Positions 9,852-18,078 of a stretch of 64,000 nucleotides of DNA are shown here, in pieces (the stretch's first letter is position 1; each line of letters begins with the position of its first letter). Source of the stretch: WVYX01 sp039586815 (lineage in GTDB: Bacteria > Gemmatimonadota > Gemmatimonadetes > Gemmatimonadales > GWC2-71-9); the NCBI GenBank assembly GCA_039586815.1, contig JBDHJR010000014.1, positions 1 through 64,000 of the forward strand, in the 5' to 3' direction. Both the position numbers and the translations under genes were made by a program. The notes beneath the pieces are model-generated. The model worked only from the letters and a program-made list of their open reading frames with translations, was not told the origin of the DNA and ran no database searches.

Positions 9852-10250
9852 GTGCTGGACCAGATCGTGCCACAGCAGAAGGACCCGACCAACCCCGGGA
9901 TCGTGCTGCGCCTAGAGGGCATCGCCCTGTTCGTGGTGATGCTGTTGCTCTATCGGGAACTCGGGCTCGGCTGGTGGCTCTTCGTCTTGCTGTTCCTCCT
10001 TCCCGATCTCTCCATCCTGGCCTACCTGGCAGACACCAAGGTCGGCGCGGTGGTGTACAACGCGGTGCACTCCTACGTGCTTCCGGCCATCCTCTTCGTG
10101 CTCGGCTTCGTCGGTGAGGGAAGCGCGCTGATGGGAGTCGGCCTCATCTGGGGCGCGCACATCGCGCTCGACCGGTTCATCGGCTTCGGACTCAAGTACC
10201 CCACCGACTTCAAGGACACGCACCTGCAACGGTTGTTGCGGGTCGACTGA
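9852..10250 (+). CDS. DUF4260 family membrane protein
   Basis: Small integral membrane protein of 132 residues with about four hydrophobic segments. It has the DUF4260 pattern: R-L-E-G near the start, L-L-P-D-L-S in the middle, Y-N-A-V-H-S-Y, and the closing H-I-A-L-D-R-F-I-G-F-G-L-K-Y. The function of the family is unknown. The GTG at 9852 is preferred since GGAGG lies at 9841-9845; an in-frame ATG at 9822 would have a badly placed site. It ends head-on against the M1 aminopeptidase gene with no spacer. Confidence 0.85.
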   Translation: MLDQIVPQQKDPTNPGIVLRLEGIALFVVMLLLYRELGLGWWLFVLLFLLPDLSILAYLADTKVGAVVYNAVHSYVLPAILFVLGFVGEGSALMGVGLIWGAHIALDRFIGFGLKYPTDFKDTHLQRLLRVD

Positions 10251-12233
10251 TCACGGTCGCAGCCACACGTTGTTCTCCCGATTCACGTCGGGGAACACGT
10301 GGTCGGCGTCGATCTCCACCCGGACCGCAGGCGAATCAGTGGGGACCGTGAGTTCCGCCTGCCGCTCACCGGCGAGCCAGGTCTCCACCCCTATCTCGCC
10401 GAACACTACCGTGCCGTCCGCCAGGGTGATGCTCAGTCGAGCCGGCATCGGGGCGAGGCCGTGGTCGCGCACCACGACGGTCGTTTGTCCGTCGGCAGAG
10501 GAGACGCTCTCCACCCCCTGGTCAAGCATCCAGGTCTCGAAGTAAAAGGCGCGCCAGAACCAGTCCAGGTTCCGTCCGCTCACCGAGCTGAACGTGTTGA
10601 AGAAGTCCCACGGCTTGGGGTGCTTGAACGACCAGTTGCGCAGATAAGTACGGTACGCGCTCACGAACGTCTCTTCGCCCAGCAGTCCACGCAGCGTAGC
10701 CAGCAGCGTGGCGGGCTTGCCGTAGGAGGCCAAGCCGTACGCGTCGCCGCTGTAGTGGAAGTCCGACCACCGCATGATCTCGCCCTCCCGGCCGGACCGT
10801 GCGAAGCGGGCATACCCCTCCCGGTTCCCTTCGTCCCAGTCCGGTCCCGGGAAGAACTCCTTCTTGGCCTGCCCCGTGTTGAATGAGGTCGTGCCCTCGT
10901 CCATCCACGCCCGGCGTCGCTCGTCGTTGCCCACGATCATGGGGACCCACATGTGCGCCAGCTCGTGGGCTGTGACGCTGTACAGTGCCGTATCGCCGCG
11001 CTGGTTGTAGTCGCCCATCAGCGTGAGCATCGGGAATTCCATGCCGCCGCCGATGATCTCAGCGCCTTCCACGGCCGTCATGTGCGGCCAGGGGTAGCTG
11101 ACGCCGGTCCAGCGTGACAGGAAGTCGATGGAGTGCTGCACGTAGCGCCAGGCGTGCTGCCAGCGGGGTGCGGTGCCGCGGTAGAACGCCTCGGCTCGGG
11201 AGTAATCGGTTATGCCGTCGCCATCGAGATCTCCCACCGGCGTGCGGGCCGCGTCCCACAGCGAGGCTCGGGTGGCGCTGAACGTCACGTCGCGCACGTT
11301 CTCGGAGGTGAAATGCCACGTCAGGTAGCCGCTGTCCGAGCGCCGCGTGGCCCGGCCGGGACCGAAGTCGAGGGCCGTGAGCACGTGGACCACTGAGTCG
11401 CTGCTCTCCGCCTGCCGCAGTCGTCGGTGGATCTCCTCCGGCAGCACCTCTTCGGCATTCTGCAACCGTCCCGTGGCCATGATCACCCACCCCTCGGGTG
11501 CCTCGATCGTGAGATCGTAGTCACCGAAGCCCATGTAGAACTCGGAGCCACCCCGATAGGCGTCGGTGTGCCATCCGACCACGTCGTCGTACACCGCCAT
11601 CTGTGGGTACCAGTAAGCGATGTGGAACAGGTTATCGCGGCTCCACCCCATGCGTCCGGAGCTGTTCTGCGGCACGATGAAGCCCCAGTCGATCTCCATG
11701 ACTAGGGAGTCACCGGGCTCCAGCGGCCGTGGCGGCTGCAGTCGCATAGTGGTACCCATCACGCCGTAGCCGGCATGGCGTGGTGTGCCGGGGCGTTGAA
11801 AGCCCCCCAGTATGGGGAGCAACTCTGTGCCGCCGGCCACGACCCGCTTCAGCTCCACGCCGCCCGTGATGTCGAATTGCGGGCGGGTCCGCACCACGCC
11901 CGGCGCGTGGAGGTTCTGCAGCAACTGGAGGTACACCTCGAAGAGGACGTCCGGCGAGCGGTTGTGATACACGATTCGGACGCTGCCGTCGACCCGCCTG
12001 CCCTCCGCGTCGAGCCGCGCCCGAATGGTGTAGCCGGCCCACTGCTGCCAGTAATTGGGCCCGGGCTCCCCCGTGGCGCTCCGCGTCCCCTGCGCGAGTG
12101 CGCTCTGGAAACCAGAGGAGATCGTGATGGGGTGTGGTACGGGCCGCGCGCCGTCCGCCTGAGCGGCGGCGCCCTGCGCATGGATCGTCAGTGGGATCAG
12201 CGGGAGGAAGGCTGCCCGAATGGCTCGACGCAT
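10251..12233 (-). CDS. Exported M1 family metallopeptidase (aminopeptidase)
   Basis: The 660-residue protein has a signal peptide (M-R-R-A-I-R-A-A-F, cleavage after A-A-A-Q). The gluzincin zinc site is clear: H-E-L-A-H-M-W followed 18 residues later by the third ligand in W-M-D-E-G-T-T-S-F. An exopeptidase motif of GAMEN type is represented by G-G-G-M-E-F-P just upstream. It probably removes N-terminal residues from peptides in the periplasm. The ATG at 12233 was chosen because GAGGT stands about 7 bases before it and the signal peptide follows; the open frame continues about 85 codons further without any signal sequence. It is divergent from the plug-like lipoprotein gene. Confidence 0.92.
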   Translation of the reverse strand: MRRAIRAAFLPLIPLTIHAQGAAAQADGARPVPHPITISSGFQSALAQGTRSATGEPGPNYWQQWAGYTIRARLDAEGRRVDGSVRIVYHNRSPDVLFEVYLQLLQNLHAPGVVRTRPQFDITGGVELKRVVAGGTELLPILGGFQRPGTPRHAGYGVMGTTMRLQPPRPLEPGDSLVMEIDWGFIVPQNSSGRMGWSRDNLFHIAYWYPQMAVYDDVVGWHTDAYRGGSEFYMGFGDYDLTIEAPEGWVIMATGRLQNAEEVLPEEIHRRLRQAESSDSVVHVLTALDFGPGRATRRSDSGYLTWHFTSENVRDVTFSATRASLWDAARTPVGDLDGDGITDYSRAEAFYRGTAPRWQHAWRYVQHSIDFLSRWTGVSYPWPHMTAVEGAEIIGGGMEFPMLTLMGDYNQRGDTALYSVTAHELAHMWVPMIVGNDERRRAWMDEGTTSFNTGQAKKEFFPGPDWDEGNREGYARFARSGREGEIMRWSDFHYSGDAYGLASYGKPATLLATLRGLLGEETFVSAYRTYLRNWSFKHPKPWDFFNTFSSVSGRNLDWFWRAFYFETWMLDQGVESVSSADGQTTVVVRDHGLAPMPARLSITLADGTVVFGEIGVETWLAGERQAELTVPTDSPAVRVEIDADHVFPDVNRENNVWLRP

Positions 12234-12421
12234 GACTACCTCATGGAAATGTGTACCCGGAGCGTAGCGGGCGATCCTGCACCCCGCAACCGAGTGCAAC
12301 ACTGAGCGAGTGAGCAGGGTATCTTGGTTGGGGTGTCGTGGTGCCGCGCGAGCGCACGCTTGCGCACGGCGACCACGCGGGATGATCGTTCGGTGATGCG
12401 ATAATGCCGGAGGTGATTGCG

Positions 12422-12808
12422 ATGCACGGGCGAATTCTGAGCAGCATGGCCGTGGGGCTCTTGCTCCTGGGCGGGTGCTCCGCGTCGACACAGGGCGAAG
12501 GTGACGCGACCACGACCCAGTTCGACGTCATTACTCAGGAACAACTCGCGGCTACGAACCAGCGCACGGCATATGACGCGATCCGCCAGCTGCAGCCGAG
12601 GTGGGTGACGACGCGCCGCCGTTCCACCGGAATGGTCGACCCGGTGTGGGTGTACGTGGACGGCGCCAGGCGCGGCGACGTGGAAGAGCTGAAGTTGATC
12701 GAGCCATCGGCCATCCTCGAGGTGCGCCACCTCGACGCGACCGATGCCATGACCATGTACGGGACGGGCCACTCGTCCGGAGTCATACTGGTGACCACGA
12801 TGCCGTAG
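12422..12808 (+). CDS. Small lipoprotein resembling an isolated TonB-receptor plug domain
   Basis: The 128-residue protein has a lipobox (L-L-L-L-G-G-C-S). The body resembles only the plug of TonB-dependent receptors: I-T-Q-E-Q-L-A-A-T-N-Q-R-T-A-Y-D-A-I-R-Q-L-Q-P, then V-W-V-Y-V-D-G-A-R-R-G, and the closing Y-G-T-G-H-S-S-G-V-I-L-V-T-T. No barrel follows. Such short plug-only lipoproteins recur in Gemmatimonadota-type genomes, but their job is unknown. I start at the ATG at 12422, which has GGAGGTG at 12409-12415; an earlier in-frame ATG at 12404 would leave no site. The next gene begins 16 bases on, so it may be the first cistron of the transport operon. Confidence 0.72.
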   Translation: MHGRILSSMAVGLLLLGGCSASTQGEGDATTTQFDVITQEQLAATNQRTAYDAIRQLQPRWVTTRRRSTGMVDPVWVYVDGARRGDVEELKLIEPSAILEVRHLDATDAMTMYGTGHSSGVILVTTMP

Positions 12809-12824
12809 CCGCCGGGAGGGGCGG

Positions 12825-13586
12825 ATGGGTAGACAATCGGTCGGGACAGTGCTGGTGGCGGCATGCGTGCTTCTCGCAGCCGGCCCCGCGAGGGGACAGA
12901 CCGCGCAGGAGATCGTGGATCGGGTGGACCGCCTCCTCAGGGGCGAGTCCAGCCACGGCGTGGTGCAGATGGAGGTGGTGACCGAGCACTGGAGCCGCTC
13001 CTACGAGATGCGCATCTGGTCCCTCGGCACCGAGTACTCGCTCATCCGTATCCTCTCCCCCCGGAAGGAAGCCGGTACCGCCACCCTCAAGGCCGGCGAG
13101 GACATCTGGAATTACCTCCCCCGGGTCGATCGCAGCATAAAGCTCCCGCCCTCCCTCATGGGGGCGGCCTGGATGGGCTCGCACTTCACCAACGACGACC
13201 TGGTGAAGGAGAGCCGCATCATCGAGGATTACGACATAGAGATCGGCTTCGAGGGGGTGCGCGACGGTGTCGCGGTGTGGGAGTTCGTGCTCACACCCAA
13301 GCCCGAAGCCGCTGTGGTGTGGGGCCGCATCGAGGAGCAGGTGCGTCGGGTTGACCTGATGCCCGTGTGGGCGCGGTACTACGACGACCGTGGTGAGCTG
13401 GCGCGCACCCTGACGTTCGAGGAGTTCAAGGTCATGGGGGGGCGGCTGGTGCCCGCGCGCATGGATGTGGTGCCGGCCGACAAGCCGGGCGAGCGCACGA
13501 CCATCCTCTACAGTGAACTCGAGTTCGACGTCGATATCGACGAGTCTTTCTTCTCCCTGCGGCGGCTGCAGAGCGAGGCTCGCTAG
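12825..13586 (+). CDS. LolA-like outer membrane lipoprotein-sorting protein (COG2834 type)
   Basis: The 253-residue protein has a signal peptide (cleavage near A-R-G-Q). The mature part is the unclosed beta-barrel type seen in LolA/LolB relatives: V-D-R-V-D-R-L-L-R-G near the start, then the block S-P-R-K-E-A-G-T-A-T-L-K-A-G-E-D-I-W-N-Y-L-P-R-V that marks the family, and M-G-S-H-F-T-N-D-D-L-V. These periplasmic proteins carry lipids or lipoproteins between membranes. The next gene, a permease, begins 2 bases after the stop, and the operon continues with a second permease, an ATPase and an outer-membrane barrel. A trans-envelope carrier role is therefore likely (inference). Confidence 0.85.
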   Translation: MGRQSVGTVLVAACVLLAAGPARGQTAQEIVDRVDRLLRGESSHGVVQMEVVTEHWSRSYEMRIWSLGTEYSLIRILSPRKEAGTATLKAGEDIWNYLPRVDRSIKLPPSLMGAAWMGSHFTNDDLVKESRIIEDYDIEIGFEGVRDGVAVWEFVLTPKPEAAVVWGRIEEQVRRVDLMPVWARYYDDRGELARTLTFEEFKVMGGRLVPARMDVVPADKPGERTTILYSELEFDVDIDESFFSLRRLQSEAR

Positions 13587-13588
13587 CC

Positions 13589-14848
13589 GTGCGTGAGGGA
13601 CGCTGGTGGCGCATCGGCTGGCGCAACCTGGGTCGCAACCGGCGGCGCAGCATCGTGACGGCGAGCGCGCTGGCAATCGGCTACTTCGCGGTGGTGCTGA
13701 TGGTCGGGCTGCTCCAGGGCCTCGTGGCCGAGATGGTGGAGAACGGGACCGGGATCGTGACCGGCCAGCTCCAGGTGCACGCCGACGACTACCTCCCCGA
13801 CAAGGAAGTCTACGCCACCATCGGCGGCCGCGACGGCACCGACGTCGCCGCCCTGGTCGCGGCGGTCGTGGCCGATCCTGTGGTTGCCGCTGCCGCGCCC
13901 CGTGTCTACGGCGGCGGATTGGTGAGCACGGGCTCCGCCACGGGGGCGGCCCTGTTCCTGGGCGTGGATCCGGAGCTGGAGCCCCGGGTCTCACGGCTGA
14001 TGCAGAGCCTCGATCGTGGCCGGCTTCCCGCCGCCGGCGCATACGAGGTGCTGATCGGCAGCGAGATGGCGCGCACGCTGGGGGCGGAGCCCGGCGACGA
14101 GATCGTGGTGGTGGCGCCGGCCATCGACGGCTCGCTGGGCAACGATCTGTTCGTGGTGGCCGGAGTGTTCCACTCGGGCCTGGTGGACCTGGACCGGGCG
14201 TTCGCGCTCTTCCCGCTCGACATGCTGCAGCTGCTGATGGCGATGCCGCCGTCGCGGGTGCACGAGATCGCGGCGGCGGTGCCGGACCCCTGGGTCGCGG
14301 CCGAGGCGGCGACGCGACTCGGGTCCGAGCTGGAGCGCGGCAGCCTGGCCGTGTCCGCGGAGTCGTGGATGACCCTGCGCCCCGAAATGGTGGAGTACGC
14401 CAACCTGAGCGAGGCGATGGAGTGGGTCCTGATGGTCATCGTGTTCGTGATGGCCATTTTCGGGGTCGCCAACACCATGCTCATGGCCACCTTCGAGCGG
14501 CGCTACGAGTTCGCCCTGCTCAGGGCGCTTGGAACCACGCCGGGAGCAGTGGTGCGCTCGGTGCTGTACGAGGCGGTGGCCCTGGGCACGATCGCACTCG
14601 CCGCGGGCGTGGCGATCACCGCCCCGGTGCTCGTGTGGTGGTACCACGCGCCGCCCAGCGTGAGCTGGCTCTTCGGGGAGACGACGCTCTCCGGCGCGCT
14701 CATGCGGCCGGTGTTGCGGGTGGAGTATCCCTGGTTCATGGCGGCGGCCGCGGCGGCAGCCCTGTTCGGCACTGCGGTGGCGGCAGCCCTCTATCCGGCG
14801 ATCCGTGCGGCCAGGGTCTCGCCGGCGGACACGTTGAGCGGACGATGA
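13589..14848 (+). CDS. ABC transporter permease, FtsX/LolCE/MacB fold (first of pair)
   Basis: The 419-residue protein starts at GTG. It has an N-terminal membrane helix after the R-N-L-G-R-N-R-R-R-S entry motif, a large periplasmic domain (about 45-265), then three C-terminal helices. The last region includes F-G-V-A-N-T-M-L-M-A-T-F-E-R-R-Y-E-F-A-L-L-R-A-L-G-T, the coupling-helix signature of the FtsX/MacB superfamily, and ends with the typical Y-P-A-I-R-A-A-R-V-S-P-A-D-T-L. It overlaps the next permease gene by ATGA. It should dimerise with that protein and be driven by the ATPase downstream. Confidence 0.9.
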   Translation: MREGRWWRIGWRNLGRNRRRSIVTASALAIGYFAVVLMVGLLQGLVAEMVENGTGIVTGQLQVHADDYLPDKEVYATIGGRDGTDVAALVAAVVADPVVAAAAPRVYGGGLVSTGSATGAALFLGVDPELEPRVSRLMQSLDRGRLPAAGAYEVLIGSEMARTLGAEPGDEIVVVAPAIDGSLGNDLFVVAGVFHSGLVDLDRAFALFPLDMLQLLMAMPPSRVHEIAAAVPDPWVAAEAATRLGSELERGSLAVSAESWMTLRPEMVEYANLSEAMEWVLMVIVFVMAIFGVANTMLMATFERRYEFALLRALGTTPGAVVRSVLYEAVALGTIALAAGVAITAPVLVWWYHAPPSVSWLFGETTLSGALMRPVLRVEYPWFMAAAAAAALFGTAVAAALYPAIRAARVSPADTLSGR

Positions 14849-16119
14849 AGCGCTACGCGATCCTGCTGCGGCTGGCGCGGCGCAACGTGGTGCGCCATTG
14901 GCGCCGCAGCCTGCTCACCGGGATGGCCATGATGCTGGGCGTCGTCGCGCTCGTGATGGCCCGCACCATCGGCGACGGCGCTCACGAGGACTGGATCGAC
15001 AGTGGTGTGCGGATGAGCTCGGGTCACGTGGCGGTGCAGCATCCCGAGTTCCGCTTCTCCCGCAAGCTGGAGCACAGACTCACTGCGCCCGCGCGTGAGC
15101 GTGTGTTCGCGGCGCTCGAAGCATCGGGCGTCGCTTCCCACGTGGCGCAGGTGGCGCCGCGGCTCGAGGTGATGGGCCTGGCCAACTCACCGACGGCCGC
15201 CGTCCCCGTACGCATCATGGGGGTGGCCCCCGACCTGGAGGCGGCCTTCTCCCAGCTCGGGGTGGAGCAGCGCCTGGTCGAGGGGCGCTACCTGGAGCCG
15301 GGCGATCGCCTGCATGCCTTCGTGGGTCAACGTCTCGCCCAGCGGCTCGATCTGACGCTGGGCTCGCGCCTGGTGCTCACGGCACAGGATGCCGCAGGGG
15401 ACATCGCGGGCCAGCTGGTGCGCGTGGTGGGGATCTATCGGACCGGCGTGCCGGAGGTGGACGAGAGCATCGTGCACATCCCGCTGGCCACGGCGCAGGA
15501 GTGGCTCGCGGTCGGGGATGACATCACGACCGTGGCGGTGCTGCTCACCTCGGCGTGGGACGTGCCTCGGGTGCTACGGCGCCTGCGGAGGGGCATGGGT
15601 GAAGCGGACGTCGAGGTCGTTGTACTGAGCTGGCGCCAGGCCACGCCCGAACTCGACGCGGCCATCAAGCTGGACGACTTCTGGGGCTACGTGTTCAACG
15701 TCGTGCTGTTCATCATCGTGGCTCTTGCCATCGTGAACACCATCCTGATGTCGGTGCTGTACCGCACCCGCGAGTTCGGTGTGTTGCGGGCCCTGGGGCT
15801 GACTAAGCGGGAGACCGCGACCGTCGTATTCACCGAGGGCATGATCCTCACCGCCGTGGCGGGCATGGTAGGGGTCGTGTTGGGTTTCAGTGTAACCTGG
15901 CTGCTGTGGCGCAACGGCCTCGATTACTCCGGGGCGCTCGAGGGCGAGCTCACCTTCTCCGGGGTCGTGCTCGACACCGTGGTGGTGCCGGTGTTCCGCC
16001 GCGTGCAGCTCATCATGAGCCTCGGGTCGATCGTTGTCGTCGGCCTGTTGGCATCACTCTATCCGGCCTACCGCGCGACGCGCATCGACGTCGCCGAGGC
16101 GATGAAGTTCGAGGCATGA
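14845..16119 (+). CDS. ABC transporter permease, FtsX/LolCE/MacB fold (second of pair)
   Basis: The 424-residue partner of the preceding permease has the same topology: one N-terminal helix (R-L-A-R-R-N-V-V-R-H-W-R-R-S-L-L-T-G), a large periplasmic domain, and three C-terminal helices with A-I-V-N-T-I-L-M-S-V-L-Y-R-T-R-E-F-G-V-L-R-A-L-G-L. The ATG at 14845 overlaps the previous stop (ATGA). The open frame extends 413 codons upstream only because the GC-rich first permease gene is open in another frame. A heterodimer of two unlike permeases with a separate ATPase is the LolCDE arrangement rather than the fused MacB one. Confidence 0.9.
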   Translation: MKRYAILLRLARRNVVRHWRRSLLTGMAMMLGVVALVMARTIGDGAHEDWIDSGVRMSSGHVAVQHPEFRFSRKLEHRLTAPARERVFAALEASGVASHVAQVAPRLEVMGLANSPTAAVPVRIMGVAPDLEAAFSQLGVEQRLVEGRYLEPGDRLHAFVGQRLAQRLDLTLGSRLVLTAQDAAGDIAGQLVRVVGIYRTGVPEVDESIVHIPLATAQEWLAVGDDITTVAVLLTSAWDVPRVLRRLRRGMGEADVEVVVLSWRQATPELDAAIKLDDFWGYVFNVVLFIIVALAIVNTILMSVLYRTREFGVLRALGLTKRETATVVFTEGMILTAVAGMVGVVLGFSVTWLLWRNGLDYSGALEGELTFSGVVLDTVVVPVFRRVQLIMSLGSIVVVGLLASLYPAYRATRIDVAEAMKFEA

Positions 16120-16826
16120 GCACACAACCTGCTGTTCGGACCGAAAGCGTCTGGAAGGTCTTCGAGCACGACGGGATCGCGGTCGAGGCGGTTCGCGGCG
16201 TGTCGCTGGAGATACTGGCCGGCGAGTTCGTGGTGATGGCCGGTCCCTCGGGCTCCGGCAAGACCACCCTGCTTAACGTGCTCGGGGGGCTTACCCGCCC
16301 CACGCGGGGCAGGGTGTGGATCGACGGAGCCGATCTCACCACGATGTCGGAGCGCGGACTGGCGCGCCTGCGGCTCGAGCGGGTGGGCTTCGTGTTCCAA
16401 GCCTACAACCTGCTCCCCGTGCTCACTGCGTTGGAGAACGCAGAGTTCTCACTCCTGTTGCGCGGTGTGTCGGAGGACGAGCGGCGCCGCGAGGTGAGCC
16501 AGCTGTTCGAGCGCATCGGGATCGCCGGTCTCGAGGACCGCCGTCCGTCGAAGCTCTCCGGGGGACAGCAACAGCGCGTCGCGGTTGCCCGCGCCGTGGT
16601 CGGCGCGCCCGCTCTCGTGCTTGCCGACGAGCCCACCGCCAACCTCGACACCGCCACCAGCGTCGCGTTGCTCGACATGATGGCGAAGCTCAACCGAGAG
16701 CTCGGAACCACATTCGTGTTCGCCACCCACGACCCGCAGCTGATGGAGCGCGCGCAGCGTCTGATCCGCCTGGTGGACGGAGCCGTAGCGCTGGACGAGC
16801 GCCGAGCGGCACCGGCGTCCCCATGA
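16116..16826 (+). CDS. ABC transporter ATP-binding protein, LolD/MacB type
   Basis: The 236-residue ATPase has Walker A G-P-S-G-S-G-K-T-T, Q-loop F-V-F-Q-A-Y-N-L-L-P-V-L-T-A-L-E-N, signature L-S-G-G-Q-Q-Q-R-V-A-V-A-R-A, Walker B V-L-A-D-E-P-T-A-N-L-D and H-loop A-T-H-D-P. The V-F-Q-x-Y-N-L-L-P motif is typical of the LolD/MacB/FtsE group. The start ATG at 16116 overlaps the previous stop by ATGA, and the next gene begins in the same way at its own stop. It should power the two permeases just upstream. Confidence 0.95.
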   Translation: MSTQPAVRTESVWKVFEHDGIAVEAVRGVSLEILAGEFVVMAGPSGSGKTTLLNVLGGLTRPTRGRVWIDGADLTTMSERGLARLRLERVGFVFQAYNLLPVLTALENAEFSLLLRGVSEDERRREVSQLFERIGIAGLEDRRPSKLSGGQQQRVAVARAVVGAPALVLADEPTANLDTATSVALLDMMAKLNRELGTTFVFATHDPQLMERAQRLIRLVDGAVALDERRAAPASP

Positions 16827-18052
16827 GGAGACGGGCGCTGCTCGGCGCCTTGCTGATTGCGCTGCCCCTGGGAGCCGCTCAGGGCCAGCTCCCCTCCTTC
16901 AGCGCCTACTACCTCAACGCCCCTGTGGCGTCGGGATCCAGTCCCTTTGCCGATCCGACCGCCTTCGATTTCCAGCGCCTGCGCCTCATGACGGCGCCGA
17001 GCTATGGAGCGTTCGCGTTCGATGTCGCGTACGAGCACCTGTTCACCCTGCGGGACGGCGTCAGCACCACGACGCTGACCGGGGGGACCGCCGTGGCCTC
17101 GACCGGGGGCGGCTTCCTGCCGCTGCAGTGGACCATCGAGAACTCGGAGTTCGTGCTGTGGCGACACCAGTTCGACCGCCTGCTGGTGCGCTACCAGACC
17201 GAGAATGCGGACGTGACGTTGGGCCGGCAGACGGTGTCGTGGGCAACGACCCTGTACCTGACCCCGGCCGACCCGTTTCTGCCGTTCGATCCGTCCGACC
17301 CGTTTCGGGTGTACCGCATCGGGGTGGATGCCCTGCGGGTGCGCGTGTTTCCCGGGCCCTTGAGCCAGCTGGACGGGGTGGTGCGGCTTGCCGAGGTGAA
17401 TACCAGCGTCACCTTGCCCGGCGAGGATCCGGTGACCGACACGACTGTAACCGCCGTCGCGCGTGGACGGGCGGCGCTGGGACGCTGGGAGCTGTCGGGA
17501 TGGGCGGGAGTGGTGCACGAGGAGGCCTCGGTATCGGCGGCCGCCACGGTGACGGTGGCCGGCGCAGCCGTACGCGGCGAAGGGGTGCTGCGGCGCTCCG
17601 AGGGCGAGACCGTGCTGCGGTTCACGATCGGGGTCGACCGGAGCTTCACCGTCGCGCGGCGCAACCTGTACCTCGCGGCGGAGTACCAGTACGACGGTTG
17701 GGGCTACGCCGACACGGACCAACTGCTGCGGGTCGCCGCGTCGCCACCGGCTTTGCGCACCGAGATGCAGGTGCTGGGGCGGCACGAGGCCGTGGCGCTG
17801 GCTACCTACGAGATCCACCCGCTCGTGTCCACCGACCTTTTGGGGATGGTGAATCTGGTGGATCCCAGCAGCCTGATCGTGCCGTCAATCACGTACTCGG
17901 CCAGTGAGGAATCCACCGTGCGGGCGGGGTTCTTCATTGGGGTTGGGTCAGAGGAGGGTGACCTCGTGCTACCCGGCGGCATCCCGGCGCCGGGGTCGGA
18001 GTACGGTGTGGTGCCCCTCACCGGATATGCTTCGCTGACGGTATTCTTCTAG
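16823..18052 (+). CDS. Putative outer-membrane beta-barrel protein of the LolA/ABC operon
   Basis: The 409-residue protein has a signal peptide (M-R-R-R-A-L-L-G, cleavage after A-Q-G-Q). The body alternates polar and hydrophobic residues in short strands and ends T-G-Y-A-S-L-T-V-F-F with a terminal Phe, both common in outer-membrane barrels. Segments such as L-L-V-R-Y-Q-T-E-N-A-D-V-T-L-G-R-Q-T-V-S-W resemble porin or DUF1302-like strands. I recognise no firm family. The start overlaps the ATPase stop by ATGA, so it is made with that transporter. This suggests it is the outer-membrane end or receiver of the same pathway (inference). Confidence 0.7.
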   Translation: MRRRALLGALLIALPLGAAQGQLPSFSAYYLNAPVASGSSPFADPTAFDFQRLRLMTAPSYGAFAFDVAYEHLFTLRDGVSTTTLTGGTAVASTGGGFLPLQWTIENSEFVLWRHQFDRLLVRYQTENADVTLGRQTVSWATTLYLTPADPFLPFDPSDPFRVYRIGVDALRVRVFPGPLSQLDGVVRLAEVNTSVTLPGEDPVTDTTVTAVARGRAALGRWELSGWAGVVHEEASVSAAATVTVAGAAVRGEGVLRRSEGETVLRFTIGVDRSFTVARRNLYLAAEYQYDGWGYADTDQLLRVAASPPALRTEMQVLGRHEAVALATYEIHPLVSTDLLGMVNLVDPSSLIVPSITYSASEESTVRAGFFIGVGSEEGDLVLPGGIPAPGSEYGVVPLTGYASLTVFF

Positions 18053-18078
18053 ACGGCATCGCGAAACGAGGAAGAGCC

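Noticed and set aside
12783..14042. A 419-codon minus-strand open frame across the LolA-like and permease genes.
   Set aside because: It is low-complexity Arg/Pro-rich, has no family motif and no ribosome-binding site, and lies opposite two well-supported genes.
13606..14844. The upstream extension of the second permease frame.
   Set aside because: The region codes for the first permease in another frame; the ATG at 14845 with ATGA overlap is the natural start.
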